Part shown: piece after piece, positions 33,557 to 42,476 of the stretch | Position numbering within the stretch: position 1 is the first letter of the stretch | How the letters are laid out: the number at the start of each line of letters is the position of its first letter | From: G965279355 sp965279355 | GTDB taxonomy: Bacteria > Pseudomonadota > Alphaproteobacteria > CACIAM-22H2 | DNA length: 64,000 nucleotides | Direction of reading: 5' to 3' | Assembly (NCBI GenBank): GCA_965279355.1 | Contig: OZ257155.1 | Location: 1,364,001-1,428,000 of the forward strand | The notes under the pieces: model-generated | Seen by the model: the letters and a program-made list of their open reading frames with translations, nothing else | What the model was told of the DNA's origin: nothing | Database searches by the model: none | Made by a program: the position numbers and the translations under genes

Positions 33557-35445
33557 CAGTTATTTTCTCGCTGCGGAGAGGACGCCGCCGCATAGCGTTG
33601 GGCCAGCGGCGGGGATTCGCGGTCTCGTTTCATGGCTTCAACCAGCAGATCGCGCGCGATCGGTGCTGCGACGGACGAGCCGCCGCCACCATGCTCGACG
33701 ATCACGGCGCACGCATACTTCGGATTGTCCACCGGACCGTAGGCAATAAAGAGAGCGTTGTCGCGCTCCTTCCACGGCACCTGCTCGGGTTTGCGCAGGC
33801 CGACCCGCCGTTCCTCCTCCGTGATACGGCGCACCTGCGAGGTGCCGCTTTTGCCGCCGATCAGCATAGTCGGATCGGTGACGCGCGCGCGGAAAGCGGT
33901 TCCGCGGGGATCGTTCATCACGGCGCGCATGGCGCGCATGACGATCGCGAGGTTCTGTTGCGAGACGCCAACGGAAGGCCAACTCGGAGTCGGCCGCGGC
34001 TCTACCTTTGTCCCTTCGACCAGATCACGGGTCAGTCGCGGCTTCACGGCGAAGCCGCCATTGACCAGCCGCGCTGTCATGACGGCAAGTTGCAGGGGTG
34101 TCGTCAGCACGAACCCCTGGCCGATGCCGGCGACGAGATTCTCACCGGCCTGCCAGGCAACACCTGTCGCGCCAAGCTTCCAGGCGCGTGTCGGCATCAG
34201 GCCGGACCGCTCGCCGGGACAATCGATACCTGTCGTCGTGCCGAGACCGAAACGACGCGACATCTCGGAGAACCGATCAACACCCATCCGGCGCGCCACT
34301 TCGTAGAAATAGACGTCGCACGACTGCTTGATCGCCTCGACCATGTCCATGCCGCCGTGTCCGCCCTTTTTCCAGCAATGGAACTTGGAGTCACCGAGCG
34401 ACATATGGCCCGGGCAGTTCACCCGCATATCGGGACTGATGCCGAATTCCAGCGCCGCCAGCGCGACCATCGGCTTGTATGTGGAGCCGGGGGCATACAG
34501 ACCGGAAATCGACTTGTTGGTCAGCGGCGCCCGCGTATTGCCGAGGAGCTCACGCCACAGCGGACCACTGATCCCCTTGTTGAATTCATTGGGATCGAAG
34601 CCGGGGCTGGACGCGAGACACAGGACTTCCCCGGAATGGACGTCCATCAGTACCGCCGCCGAACTCTCGTGCTGGCCCAATCGTTGTGCGGCGAAGTTCT
34701 GCAGCTTGAGATCGAGCGTCATGACAAGCTCGTGCCCGGGCTCGCCTTCCTTGCGCGCCAACTCCCGGATGGGGCGGCCCAGCGCATTCACCTCGATCTG
34801 GCTGGAGCCGGCGCGGCCGCGCAACGCCAGGTCATACACGCGCTCGACACCATTGCGGCCAACGCGGAAATCCGGCAGTTCCAGCAGCGGATCGCCGCTC
34901 TGCTGATCGGCTTCGCTGGGGGCCGCGACATAGCCGATGACATGCGCGACCAGCTCGCCGGACGGGTAGTGCCGGCTTTGACCGACGTCAATCATGACCC
35001 CCGGCAGCTCCGGCGCATTGACCGCGACGCGACTCACTTCATCCCAGCTCAGATTTTCCTTCACCGTCACCGGGAGAAATTTCCGCTTCCGCGCCACCTC
35101 GCGAAGGATGCGCCGCCGTTCGAACTCGTTGATCGGCACGATCTCGGAAATGGCATCTAGCGCCATGGGCACGCTGCCGGTCTGTTCCGGCACCAGAACA
35201 ACGCGATAGTTGAGCTGATTGATGGCGATCTGATCGCCATAGCGGTCGAGGATCCGTCCGCGCGGCGGCGGCAGCAGGCGCAGGTTGATGCGATTGTCCT
35301 CGGCGAGAACCTTGTACTTCTCGCTCTCGACGACCTGCAGGTAGTACATGCGGCCGACCAGCGCGCTGAACATTGCGATCTGCCCGCCCGCCAGCAGGGC
35401 GGTGCGGCGCGTGAACATCCGCATGAGGTTGTTGTCTTCGCGCAT
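33556..35445 (-). CDS. mrdA: Penicillin-binding protein 2 (elongation transpeptidase)
   Basis: About 629 residues from ATG 35445 (MREDNNLMRMFTRR). A single anchor helix (residues 13-35) precedes the pedestal domain, which includes LLPPPRGRILDRYGDQIA, and then the transpeptidase domain with the active-site serine in APGSTYKPMVA, the second motif around KQSCDVYFYEVA, and the KSGTS motif (GGKSGTSQVRR). It cross-links side-wall peptidoglycan and activates RodA. It lies 2 bases after the mreD stop and overlaps rodA by one base. Confidence 0.95.
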   Translation of the reverse strand: MREDNNLMRMFTRRTALLAGGQIAMFSALVGRMYYLQVVESEKYKVLAEDNRINLRLLPPPRGRILDRYGDQIAINQLNYRVVLVPEQTGSVPMALDAISEIVPINEFERRRILREVARKRKFLPVTVKENLSWDEVSRVAVNAPELPGVMIDVGQSRHYPSGELVAHVIGYVAAPSEADQQSGDPLLELPDFRVGRNGVERVYDLALRGRAGSSQIEVNALGRPIRELARKEGEPGHELVMTLDLKLQNFAAQRLGQHESSAAVLMDVHSGEVLCLASSPGFDPNEFNKGISGPLWRELLGNTRAPLTNKSISGLYAPGSTYKPMVALAALEFGISPDMRVNCPGHMSLGDSKFHCWKKGGHGGMDMVEAIKQSCDVYFYEVARRMGVDRFSEMSRRFGLGTTTGIDCPGERSGLMPTRAWKLGATGVAWQAGENLVAGIGQGFVLTTPLQLAVMTARLVNGGFAVKPRLTRDLVEGTKVEPRPTPSWPSVGVSQQNLAIVMRAMRAVMNDPRGTAFRARVTDPTMLIGGKSGTSQVRRITEEERRVGLRKPEQVPWKERDNALFIAYGPVDNPKYACAVIVEHGGGGSSVAAPIARDLLVEAMKRDRESPPLAQRYAAASSPQRENN

Positions 35446-35447
35446 CG

Positions 35448-35963
35448 TCAGGCCGCTGGCAGGAAGGCGCGCTGCGCCCGGCCCATTAGAAACGCAACCG
35501 GCGGATACACCGCGACGGTCAGGATGTACTGGACGAGCAAGGTGAGCGGATCGATCAGGCCATAGCCGACAAACAGCGCCAGCACCACCAGCAGGAGTTT
35601 GGCGCCCGCCGCCACCAGTGCGAACGCGCACCAGATGAGACCGAACGATTTTCCCCTGAAGACCTTGTGCTGGGCCACGATTGCCCAATGCGTGAACAGG
35701 AGGATGAGCGCATTCACGCCAAGCGGCGTTCCGGACAGGATGTCGTCCAGGATTCCCGCCAGGAACACGGCCCAGGGCTGCATGAGATCGGGGCGGTGCA
35801 CAGTCCAGTAAAAAACCGCCATCAGCACCAGACCGGGTGCCAGCTCGGCGTAGTCGGGCAGCCGCAGGGGAATGACGTTGATCATAACCATGACCAGGGT
35901 CAGCGCCAGAGGGGCCGCCGCGCGGGCCCAGCTATCCAGTCGCTGAATGAAGACCGGGCGCAT
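35448..35963 (-). CDS. mreD: Rod-shape-determining protein MreD
   Basis: A small polytopic membrane protein, about 171 residues from ATG 35963 (MRPVFIQRLDSWARAA), which has an AGGG site at good spacing; a GTG at 35972 is an alternative. Five hydrophobic stretches are visible, including ALTLVMVMINVIPL and the ILDDILSGTPLGVNALILL segment that is well conserved in MreD. It links MreC to the rest of the elongasome. It sits between mreC and mrdA. Confidence 0.9.
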   Translation of the reverse strand: MRPVFIQRLDSWARAAAPLALTLVMVMINVIPLRLPDYAELAPGLVLMAVFYWTVHRPDLMQPWAVFLAGILDDILSGTPLGVNALILLFTHWAIVAQHKVFRGKSFGLIWCAFALVAAGAKLLLVVLALFVGYGLIDPLTLLVQYILTVAVYPPVAFLMGRAQRAFLPAA

Positions 35964-35974
35964 ATACGCCACCC

Positions 35975-36853
35975 TTAACGCCGGCGCGGAGCCGGCGGCG
36001 GTGCACCGACCGGGAGCGTACCCCCTAGCCCATAGTCGATCAGACGGACATGGTCGAGGCGGTGAAACTCGACATGCGGCTTTACCCGAATGCCCGCATC
36101 GCCGACCGACACGATCACACCGACCGGCAGACCGGGCGGGAAGACGCCGCCATGACCCGACGTCACGACACGGTCACCGACCTGCGGACGCGCCGTCACG
36201 GCCAGATGAAGAAGCTTGGGACGATCGGAGTTGTCGCCATTGAGGATGGCCCGCTCGCGGCTGCTTTCGATGATGACCGGCACCTGGCTGTTGAAGTCGG
36301 TCAGCAGCAGGATCCGCGCCGACCGTTCGCCCAGATCGCCCACCCGGCCCACAAGTCCTTCGCCGGTCACAGCGGTCTGACCCTTGGCCACGCCGTCGCG
36401 GGACCCGGCGATCACCAGGACCGAGCGGACAAACGCGCCGCCGGCATCGGCAACGACGCGGGCTGACACAAAGCTGACGGCTTCCTCGGGGACGTAGCGC
36501 GCAATCTCGCGCAGCGACCGGTTCTCCGTCTCCAGATTGCGCGCTGCCGACTGCCAGCGCAGCAGGCGGTCATTTTCCTCGCGGAGGCGTGTATTCTCTT
36601 CGTAGACGTCCAGAAGGGCCGTGGTCCGGTCCACGAATTCCGAGACCGTCGCCACGGGGCGGGAGGCGGCATCGAGGATGGGAGCGAAGGCGTCGGTCAC
36701 CGACATGCGCACGCGGTCCACCAGCGGCGCCTCGGCCTTGCCCAGCACCATCAGGCCGATGGACAGGGCGACGAGCGCCAGGAACGTGAAGCGCTGCGCA
36801 ATCAGCCTCAACGGCGCGGTCAGCCGCAGGAAGATCGGACCGGGGCGTTTCAT
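35975..36853 (-). CDS. mreC: Rod-shape-determining protein MreC
   Basis: A 292-residue periplasmic scaffold protein: N-terminal transmembrane helix (about residues 19-38), a coiled coil (about 80-110, VYEENTRLREENDRLLRW), then the two-barrel domain (VVADAGGAFVRSVLVIAGS, GLVGRVGDLGERSARILLLTD, VTSGHGGVFPPGLPVG). It tethers PBP2 and is encoded between mreB and mreD, the usual order. It starts 51 bp after mreB. Confidence 0.95.
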   Translation of the reverse strand: MKRPGPIFLRLTAPLRLIAQRFTFLALVALSIGLMVLGKAEAPLVDRVRMSVTDAFAPILDAASRPVATVSEFVDRTTALLDVYEENTRLREENDRLLRWQSAARNLETENRSLREIARYVPEEAVSFVSARVVADAGGAFVRSVLVIAGSRDGVAKGQTAVTGEGLVGRVGDLGERSARILLLTDFNSQVPVIIESSRERAILNGDNSDRPKLLHLAVTARPQVGDRVVTSGHGGVFPPGLPVGVIVSVGDAGIRVKPHVEFHRLDHVRLIDYGLGGTLPVGAPPPAPRRR

Positions 36854-36904
36854 GGGTTGCTAAGGCGCGACATCCTCTCCCCCTGTGAGAGACGCCAATC
36901 CTGG

Positions 36905-37945
36905 TTAGTACATACTGATCAGAACGTTCCGCAGCGTCCGCATCTCTTCCAGGCAGCGGCCCGTACCGAGCGCCACGCAGGAGAGCGGATCGTCAGCCAC
37001 CGAGACAGGCAGTCCGGTCGCATGCCGCAGCACGAAATCGAGATTGCTGAGCAGCGCGCCGCCGCCGGTGAGGACAATGCCCTTGTCGACAATATCGGCG
37101 GCCAGTTCCGGCGCCGTATGTTCGAGCGCGACCTTCACCGCTTCGACAATCGCCGTGACCGGCTCGGTCAGGCTCTCGGCAATCTGCCGTTCGCTGATCA
37201 CCAGCTCCTTCGGCACGCCGTTCATCAGGTCGCGGCCCTTGATCTCCATCATGCGGCCCTCGCCTTCCTCGGGCGGGCACGCGGAGCCGATTTCCTTCTT
37301 GATCCGCTCGGCCGAGGATTCACCGACCAGCAGGTTATGGTTGCGACGGATGTAGCCGATGATGGCCTCGTCCATCTTGTCGCCGCCGACGCGCACCGAG
37401 CGCGAATAGACGATGCCGCCCAGCGACAGCACCGCGACTTCCGTCGTGCCACCGCCGATATCGACGACCATCGAACCGGTCGGCTCGGTCACCGGCAGGC
37501 CGGCACCGATCGCGGCCGCCATTGGCTCCTCGATCAGGAACACGCGGCGGGCGCCGGCGCTCTCGGCCGATTCCTGAATGGCGCGGCGCTCGACCGCGGT
37601 CGAACCCGACGGCACGCAAACGATGACCTGCGGGCTGGCGAAGCTGCGGCGGTTATGCACCTTGCGGATGAAGTGCTTGATCATCTCTTCCGCGACTTCG
37701 AAGTCGGCGATGACGCCGTCGCGCAGCGGACGAATGGCTGTGATGTTGCCTGGCGTGCGGCCGAGCATCAGCTTGGCTTCGTCACCGACGGCCAGCACCT
37801 GCTTCTTGCCCTTCACCTCGGCAATCGCGACCACGGACGGCTCATTGAGCACGATCCCCCGGCCCTTCACATAGACGAGCGTATTGGCGGTCCCGAGGTC
37901 GATCGCCATATCCGCGGATAGCATGCCCAGAATTCGCGAAAACAT
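36905..37945 (-). CDS. mreB: Actin-like cell-shape protein MreB
   Basis: A 346-residue actin homologue from ATG 37945 (MFSRILGMLSADMAIDLGTA); longer in-frame starts are unlikely. Nucleotide-binding loops are intact: DLGTANTLVYVKGRGIV, VDIGGGTTEVAVLSLGGIV and GIVLTGGGALLSN. The N-terminal amphipathic MFSRILGML segment is the membrane contact. It polymerises under the inner membrane to guide side-wall synthesis. First gene of the mre operon. Confidence 0.97.
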   Translation of the reverse strand: MFSRILGMLSADMAIDLGTANTLVYVKGRGIVLNEPSVVAIAEVKGKKQVLAVGDEAKLMLGRTPGNITAIRPLRDGVIADFEVAEEMIKHFIRKVHNRRSFASPQVIVCVPSGSTAVERRAIQESAESAGARRVFLIEEPMAAAIGAGLPVTEPTGSMVVDIGGGTTEVAVLSLGGIVYSRSVRVGGDKMDEAIIGYIRRNHNLLVGESSAERIKKEIGSACPPEEGEGRMMEIKGRDLMNGVPKELVISERQIAESLTEPVTAIVEAVKVALEHTAPELAADIVDKGIVLTGGGALLSNLDFVLRHATGLPVSVADDPLSCVALGTGRCLEEMRTLRNVLISMY

Positions 37946-38092
37946 CTGCGTTCTTCGTGCTCCAATTAGATCCGTTTGCCAGCCCGGTGACACCGAGGCC
38001 ACTGCCCCCTGCGCCCCCGTCAATCCAACGCGCCCCGGCTCCCCGTAGCCGAACCGCGACTCGACACTTTATCCTGCCCAGCCGCCGCGAAA

Positions 38093-39718
38093 TTAGGCCG
38101 AGACCGCGCCACCCGCCACCGTTTTCGACGTTTTTTGCGCCTCGGTCGCCGGGCCGCTGGGCGCAGTTTTCAGCCTTTTCGTAAACATCCGGTTGAGAGC
38201 GTGGATATAGGCGCGCGCCGAGGCGACAAGCGTATCCGCGTCCGCGCCCTGCCCGTTCACCGTCTTGCCGTCCTCATCGAGGCGGACCATCACTTCGGCC
38301 TGCGCGTCGGTCCCGGCCGTGACGGCATTGACCTGATAGAGCTGCAGCTTCGCCGTATGGGGCACCAGCTTCTTGATGGCGTTGAATGTTGCATCGACGG
38401 GACCGTTGCCGCGTGCCTGAACGTCCCGGACCTCGCCGTCGATCTCAAGCTCCAGATCAGCCAGCTGCGGCCCCTTCGAGCCGGCGACCACCTGCAGCGA
38501 GACAAACTTGATGCGCTCGTTGGCACTGCCGAGCGTGTCGTCCACCAGGGCGACAATGTCTTCGTCAAAGACGTCTTTTTTGCGGTCGGCGAGATCCTTG
38601 AACCGTCGGAACACATCCTCGGCGGCGTTGTCGCCAAGTTCAAAGCCGAGCTCCTTAAGCTTCTCTTTGAACGCGTGACGGCCGGAATGCTTGCCCATGA
38701 CCAGAGTCGAGCGATGCAGGCCGACGGATTCCGGGGTCATGATTTCGTAGGTCGCGGCGTTCTTCAGCATGCCGTCCTGATGGATGCCGGATTCATGCGC
38801 GAAGGCGTTGGCGCCGACGATCGCCTTGTTCGGCTGCACCGGAAAACTGGTGATGGCGGAGACGAGCCGCGAGGCCTTCATGATGTTCTCGGTCCGGACG
38901 CCGGTCGTGTACGGCATCGTGTCGTGGCGCGTCCGCAGCGCCATAACGACTTCCTCTAGCGCCGCATTCCCTGCCCGCTCGCCAATTCCATTGATCGTGC
39001 ATTCGACCTGGCGCGCGCCATTGGCAACAGCAGCCAGCGAGTTGGCGACCGCAAGGCCGAGATCGTTATGGCAATGCACGGAAATCACGGCTTTATCGAT
39101 GTTCGGCACGCGGTTCATCAGCATCGCGATCAGCGCGCCGAATTCGTGCGGCACGGCATAACCAACCGTATCAGGAACATTGATCGTGCTGGCGCCGGCC
39201 TTGATCGCGCTCTCGACGCAGCGGCACAGGAAATCATGCTCGGTGCGGCTGCCGTCCTCGGGGCTCCACTCAACATCGTCGCACAGATTGCGCGCGTAGG
39301 TGATGGAATCGATGACCGCCTGATGCACCTCCGCCGGCTCCATCTGCAGCTTGTATTTCATGTGCAACGGGCTGGTAGAGAGGAAGGTATGGATGCGCGG
39401 ACGCCTGGCGTCCTTCAATGCATCCCAGGCGCGATCGATATCCTTGCGCGCGGCGCGCGACAGACCGCAGACGGAGGCATTCTTCACTTCGCGGGCGACT
39501 TCGCGCACCGCCTCGAAATCGCCGTTGGAGGCGATGGGAAAACCGGCTTCGATGATGTCGACGCCCAGTTCCTCGAGGGCATGCGCGACCCGCAGCTTCT
39601 CCTCGAGATTCATCGAGCAGCCCGGCGACTGTTCGCCATCGCGCAGCGTCGTGTCGAAAACGCGGACGTAATTCCGGTCTGTCGGGTCGCTCTGCTTATG
39701 GGGCGTCGTGGCGGTCAT
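38093..39718 (-). CDS. leuA: 2-isopropylmalate synthase
   Basis: A 541-residue enzyme that condenses acetyl-CoA with 2-oxoisovalerate, the first committed step to leucine. The catalytic TIM barrel starts RVFDTTLRDGEQSPGCSMN, with metal-binding HCHNDLGLAVAN and ECTINGIGERAGNA. The C-terminal LeuA dimer/allosteric domain (about residues 400-510) senses leucine. It is separated from mreB by about 150 bp and preceded by 363 bp without a gene. It belongs functionally with ilvC, ilvN and ilvB a few kb upstream. Confidence 0.97.
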   Translation of the reverse strand: MTATTPHKQSDPTDRNYVRVFDTTLRDGEQSPGCSMNLEEKLRVAHALEELGVDIIEAGFPIASNGDFEAVREVAREVKNASVCGLSRAARKDIDRAWDALKDARRPRIHTFLSTSPLHMKYKLQMEPAEVHQAVIDSITYARNLCDDVEWSPEDGSRTEHDFLCRCVESAIKAGASTINVPDTVGYAVPHEFGALIAMLMNRVPNIDKAVISVHCHNDLGLAVANSLAAVANGARQVECTINGIGERAGNAALEEVVMALRTRHDTMPYTTGVRTENIMKASRLVSAITSFPVQPNKAIVGANAFAHESGIHQDGMLKNAATYEIMTPESVGLHRSTLVMGKHSGRHAFKEKLKELGFELGDNAAEDVFRRFKDLADRKKDVFDEDIVALVDDTLGSANERIKFVSLQVVAGSKGPQLADLELEIDGEVRDVQARGNGPVDATFNAIKKLVPHTAKLQLYQVNAVTAGTDAQAEVMVRLDEDGKTVNGQGADADTLVASARAYIHALNRMFTKRLKTAPSGPATEAQKTSKTVAGGAVSA

Positions 39719-40081
39719 CTGGCGGTCCTCTGGGAAGGTTCGAGCACGGCCTTAAGCCTTTCCCGAACAGCGCGCCGCCTTATGCCTAAGGAGACGTTCG
39801 GCGAGGCCCAAGGGCCGCGCGTACGCCGTTGCCTTCTCGTTGATCCGAAACTCAGTAATCGGATTAAGACTTTAGGCCGATATGGTTAACGAACCCCTTC
39901 TACGCTGGATTTTTCGCGTCTTCAACGCATTTTAACCGCGGAAATAGCGGGAAATGCGGTGTTCCGGCCCGCCGGCAGCGCGGCGGGATACCGCCAAGCA
40001 TTTGTTTTTGTTTCGAAATCAGAAACGGACCCATGTACGCCTCTCTCTTGGGGAGAGGCGAAGCAGGGAGGCTCCGTCGCT
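39719..40081. other. Non-coding spacer between the hydroxyacid dehydrogenase gene and leuA
   Basis: I see no convincing gene in these 363 bases. It contains a hairpin at 40038-40060 (CGCCTCTC/GAGAGGCG) that could end the upstream dehydrogenase transcript, a CCCGCCG/CGGCGGG hairpin around 39967-39988, and the leuA promoter and leader region. Short reverse-strand frames here are not rich in Leu, Ile or Val codons, so I find no leader peptide for attenuation. Confidence 0.6.
40038..40060 (-). terminator. Hairpin after the hydroxyacid dehydrogenase gene
   Basis: CGCCTCTC (40038-40045) and GAGAGGCG (40053-40060) form an 8-bp stem with a 7-base loop, 22 bases beyond the stop of the dehydrogenase gene. 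There is no T tract, so its strength as a terminator is uncertain. Confidence 0.45.
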
Positions 40082-41035
40082 TCAATCGAACGGATAGACG
40101 CCCTTCTCCGCGCGGTAAGCCGTCTTGATCCCCTGCATGCCGGATCGCAGCATCGCCGCCCAGGAGTCCCGCGTCGTCGCCCCGATATGAGGCGAGCCGA
40201 AGAAGTTGGGGACATCGAGGAGCGGGTTGCCGTTGGCCGGCTCAACCGCGAACACGTCGAACGCGGCGCCTGAGATGTGGCCGCTCTCCAGCCGCAGCTT
40301 CAGCGCGACCTCGTCGACGATGCCGCCGCGGGCGATGTTGATGAGGATCGAGCCCTTCTTCATCTTGTCGAGCACCGAGGCCGTGTACATGCCGCGCGTG
40401 GTGCTGTTGTTCGACAGATGGATGGTCAGCACGTCCGAACGGGCCCACAGCTCTTCGGCCGACACCTTCTCGACATTGTACTGCTTGTAGAAGTCGCTCA
40501 TGTCGAGACGGTCGCAGCCGAGGATTTTCACACCGTAGGGCTGCAGCAGCTTGATGACATCCTTGCCGATGTGACCGGTGCCGTGGATGCCGACGGTCTG
40601 ACCGCGCAGGTCCAGCGCCGGGCCGATCGGGCCCTTCCATTCTCCGCGCTTCAGGATCGTGGAAAAGAAATGCACTTTGCGCAGGGCCAGCACCATGTAG
40701 CAGACGGCCAGTTCCGAGACCGACACCTTGTTGATGCCGGCGGCCCACCACATCTTGATCCCGTATTTGTTGAGGATCTCCGGGTCGATGTGATCGACAC
40801 CCGCCGAGCACAGCGAGACGATCTTGAGATCGGGCAGCGCCTTGCACACGCGATCGGTGAACGCGTCGAGCCCGATCACCGCGACCTCCGCGCCTTTCAG
40901 ATACTCGATCATCGCGTCTTCGGTCAGCTTGGCCCGGTCGGTGCGGAACCTGGTGCCGGGATAGAGTTTCTCCATCTCCGCCTTCAGCTCCGGAAAGAAG
41001 TCGAAATAGGGCGTCGTAACGGCGACGCGTGTCAT
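40082..41035 (-). CDS. D-isomer-specific 2-hydroxyacid dehydrogenase
   Basis: A 317-residue NAD(P)-dependent oxidoreductase of the phosphoglycerate/lactate dehydrogenase family. The dinucleotide motif reads GIHGTGHIGKDV near residue 150, and the catalytic residues appear as Arg in NIARGGIVDE, Glu in FAVEPANGN and His in GSPHIGATT. Sequence around CSAGVDHID and WWAAGINKVSVSEL matches the substrate-binding part. It lacks the ACT domain of SerA and so is not expected to be the main serine-pathway enzyme. Substrate unknown; it lies 33 bp after the MFS gene and may be co-transcribed. Confidence 0.9.
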   Translation of the reverse strand: MTRVAVTTPYFDFFPELKAEMEKLYPGTRFRTDRAKLTEDAMIEYLKGAEVAVIGLDAFTDRVCKALPDLKIVSLCSAGVDHIDPEILNKYGIKMWWAAGINKVSVSELAVCYMVLALRKVHFFSTILKRGEWKGPIGPALDLRGQTVGIHGTGHIGKDVIKLLQPYGVKILGCDRLDMSDFYKQYNVEKVSAEELWARSDVLTIHLSNNSTTRGMYTASVLDKMKKGSILINIARGGIVDEVALKLRLESGHISGAAFDVFAVEPANGNPLLDVPNFFGSPHIGATTRDSWAAMLRSGMQGIKTAYRAEKGVYPFD

Positions 41036-41068
41036 AGGCGTACCCCCCTCTTGGTGTGTTGCAGATTT

Positions 41069-42247
41069 CTAGCCGGTCCGCCGCCGCAACGCGAGCGTGC
41101 TGGCCACCAGAACCACCCAGCTCAGCAGCATGGGCCCGGCGATCAGCAGGCACAGCGCCACGTACGAGCTGGAGAAAATGTGGGATGCCGCCAACTGCGC
41201 GCCCACGGCCGCTGCCGTACACGTCGCCAGGCCCAGCAGCGATGAGGCTGAACCGGCGGCCGCACCGGCCGGCTCCAGCGCCTTGGACATGGTGGCCGGA
41301 AACAGGATGCCGTAGCCGAAGGAATAGAGGGAGACGAGCGCCCACAACGCCCACAGTGGCATCGGACTGCTGTGCCCAAAGATAAGGGCGATGCCGGCCA
41401 CGGCGCCGAGCGTCACACCGATGAAAATCAGCGTGTCGCGATGCAGCCGCCGCACCGTGCGCTGCGCCGCCACCGAGCCGAGGATGAACGCGGCCGCCGG
41501 GATCATGAACAGAAGGCCGAAGAGTTCGCCGCCGATCCCGTAATGCTCTTCCGCGACCTCCGCCCCGACCGCCAGCAGGGCGGGAAAACCGATGCCCGTC
41601 ACCGAGGCCAGAAACACGCCGAGAAGAAAATCCGGCTTGCCCAGGATCGGCACCAGCCGCCGCAGGAACTCGCCGCTCGGCGCGATCTGGGCCGTGGCCG
41701 GGTTCCGGCTCAGGAACACCGCCGTTCCGGCGATGGCAAGCAGCCCGAAGAACACCAGAAACCAGAAGGTCGAGCGCCAGCCGAACAAGGCGAACAGCCC
41801 GGACCCAATCGGCGGCGCCAGCAGCGGTGCAACACCAAGCATGATCGCCATGAATGCCAGAAGCTGCGCGCTCACGGGGCCGCCGCCCTGATCTCGGGCG
41901 ATGGCGCGGGCGATGATCGAAGCGCCGCCACCGAAGAGACCGCTCAGAACGCGCGCCCAGAGCAGAGTCGTCATATCGGGCGCCAGCGCGCAGATGACGG
42001 CGGCAACAAGAAAGCCCACCAGCGCAATCCGCAGCGGCCATATGCGACCGAAGCGGTCGGCGGCCGGACCCCAGATGAAATGGCTGGCAGCAAAGCCCCA
42101 AAGATAAGCGCTGACCAGTGCCGCACCGGCCGACGGCGCTTCACCCAGCGCGCGTGCGATCTCGGGCTGCGCCGGAAGGCAGATATCGATGGCGACCGCC
42201 GACGTCGCCGACAGCGTACCGAGTGTGAGGACGAAACCGGATTTCAT
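41069..42247 (-). CDS. MFS transporter, Bcr/CflA-type multidrug efflux
   Basis: About 392 residues from ATG 42247 (MKSGFVLTLGTLSATSAVAI), with twelve predicted transmembrane helices. Drug:proton antiporter features include the first-helix IDICLPAQPEIARALG, the loop GPAADRFGRIWPLRIAL (motif A) and the alternating helix 5 GVAPLLAPPIGSGLF (motif C-like). It is likely a proton-driven exporter of small molecules. Its product may work with the adjacent 2-hydroxyacid dehydrogenase, but this is only suggested by proximity. Confidence 0.88.
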   Translation of the reverse strand: MKSGFVLTLGTLSATSAVAIDICLPAQPEIARALGEAPSAGAALVSAYLWGFAASHFIWGPAADRFGRIWPLRIALVGFLVAAVICALAPDMTTLLWARVLSGLFGGGASIIARAIARDQGGGPVSAQLLAFMAIMLGVAPLLAPPIGSGLFALFGWRSTFWFLVFFGLLAIAGTAVFLSRNPATAQIAPSGEFLRRLVPILGKPDFLLGVFLASVTGIGFPALLAVGAEVAEEHYGIGGELFGLLFMIPAAAFILGSVAAQRTVRRLHRDTLIFIGVTLGAVAGIALIFGHSSPMPLWALWALVSLYSFGYGILFPATMSKALEPAGAAAGSASSLLGLATCTAAAVGAQLAASHIFSSSYVALCLLIAGPMLLSWVVLVASTLALRRRTG

Positions 42248-42402
42248 GCTCTTCCGTGTGCCTTCGGCATCAGCCGATCGATGCACGGAAGTGCTTAGCG
42301 GCTTTCAGTAAGCGAGAACAGCATCACCTTTTTATCGGAAGATGCGACAAAACGTCCCGATGGAAAAGGCGACCATCAGCCACAGTCAAGTCAGACATAA
42401 GA

Positions 42403-42459
42403 AAGGGCGGACATCGCTGCCCGCCCTTCTGCCTCTGGACCCCGGATCAAGTCCGGGGT
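42403..42459 (-). terminator. Double hairpin downstream of ilvC
   Basis: Two stems in tandem: ACCCCGGA/TCCGGGGT (42439-42446 and 42452-42459, 5-base loop) followed, in the direction of transcription, by CCGCCCTT's complement pair (42403-42410 with 42421-42428) and then TCTTATGTC. They lie 18-74 bases after the ilvC stop. The first hairpin core (CCCCGGATCAAGTCCGGGG) is a type of repeat often seen at gene ends in alphaproteobacteria. Confidence 0.7.
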
Positions 42460-42476
42460 GACCGACGAAACGTCGG

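Noticed and set aside
39900..40085. Small reverse frame upstream of leuA as an attenuation leader peptide
   Set aside because: The peptide (MLGGIPPRCRRAGTPHFPLF and on) is not enriched in Leu, Ile or Val codons and no paired terminator structure was found.
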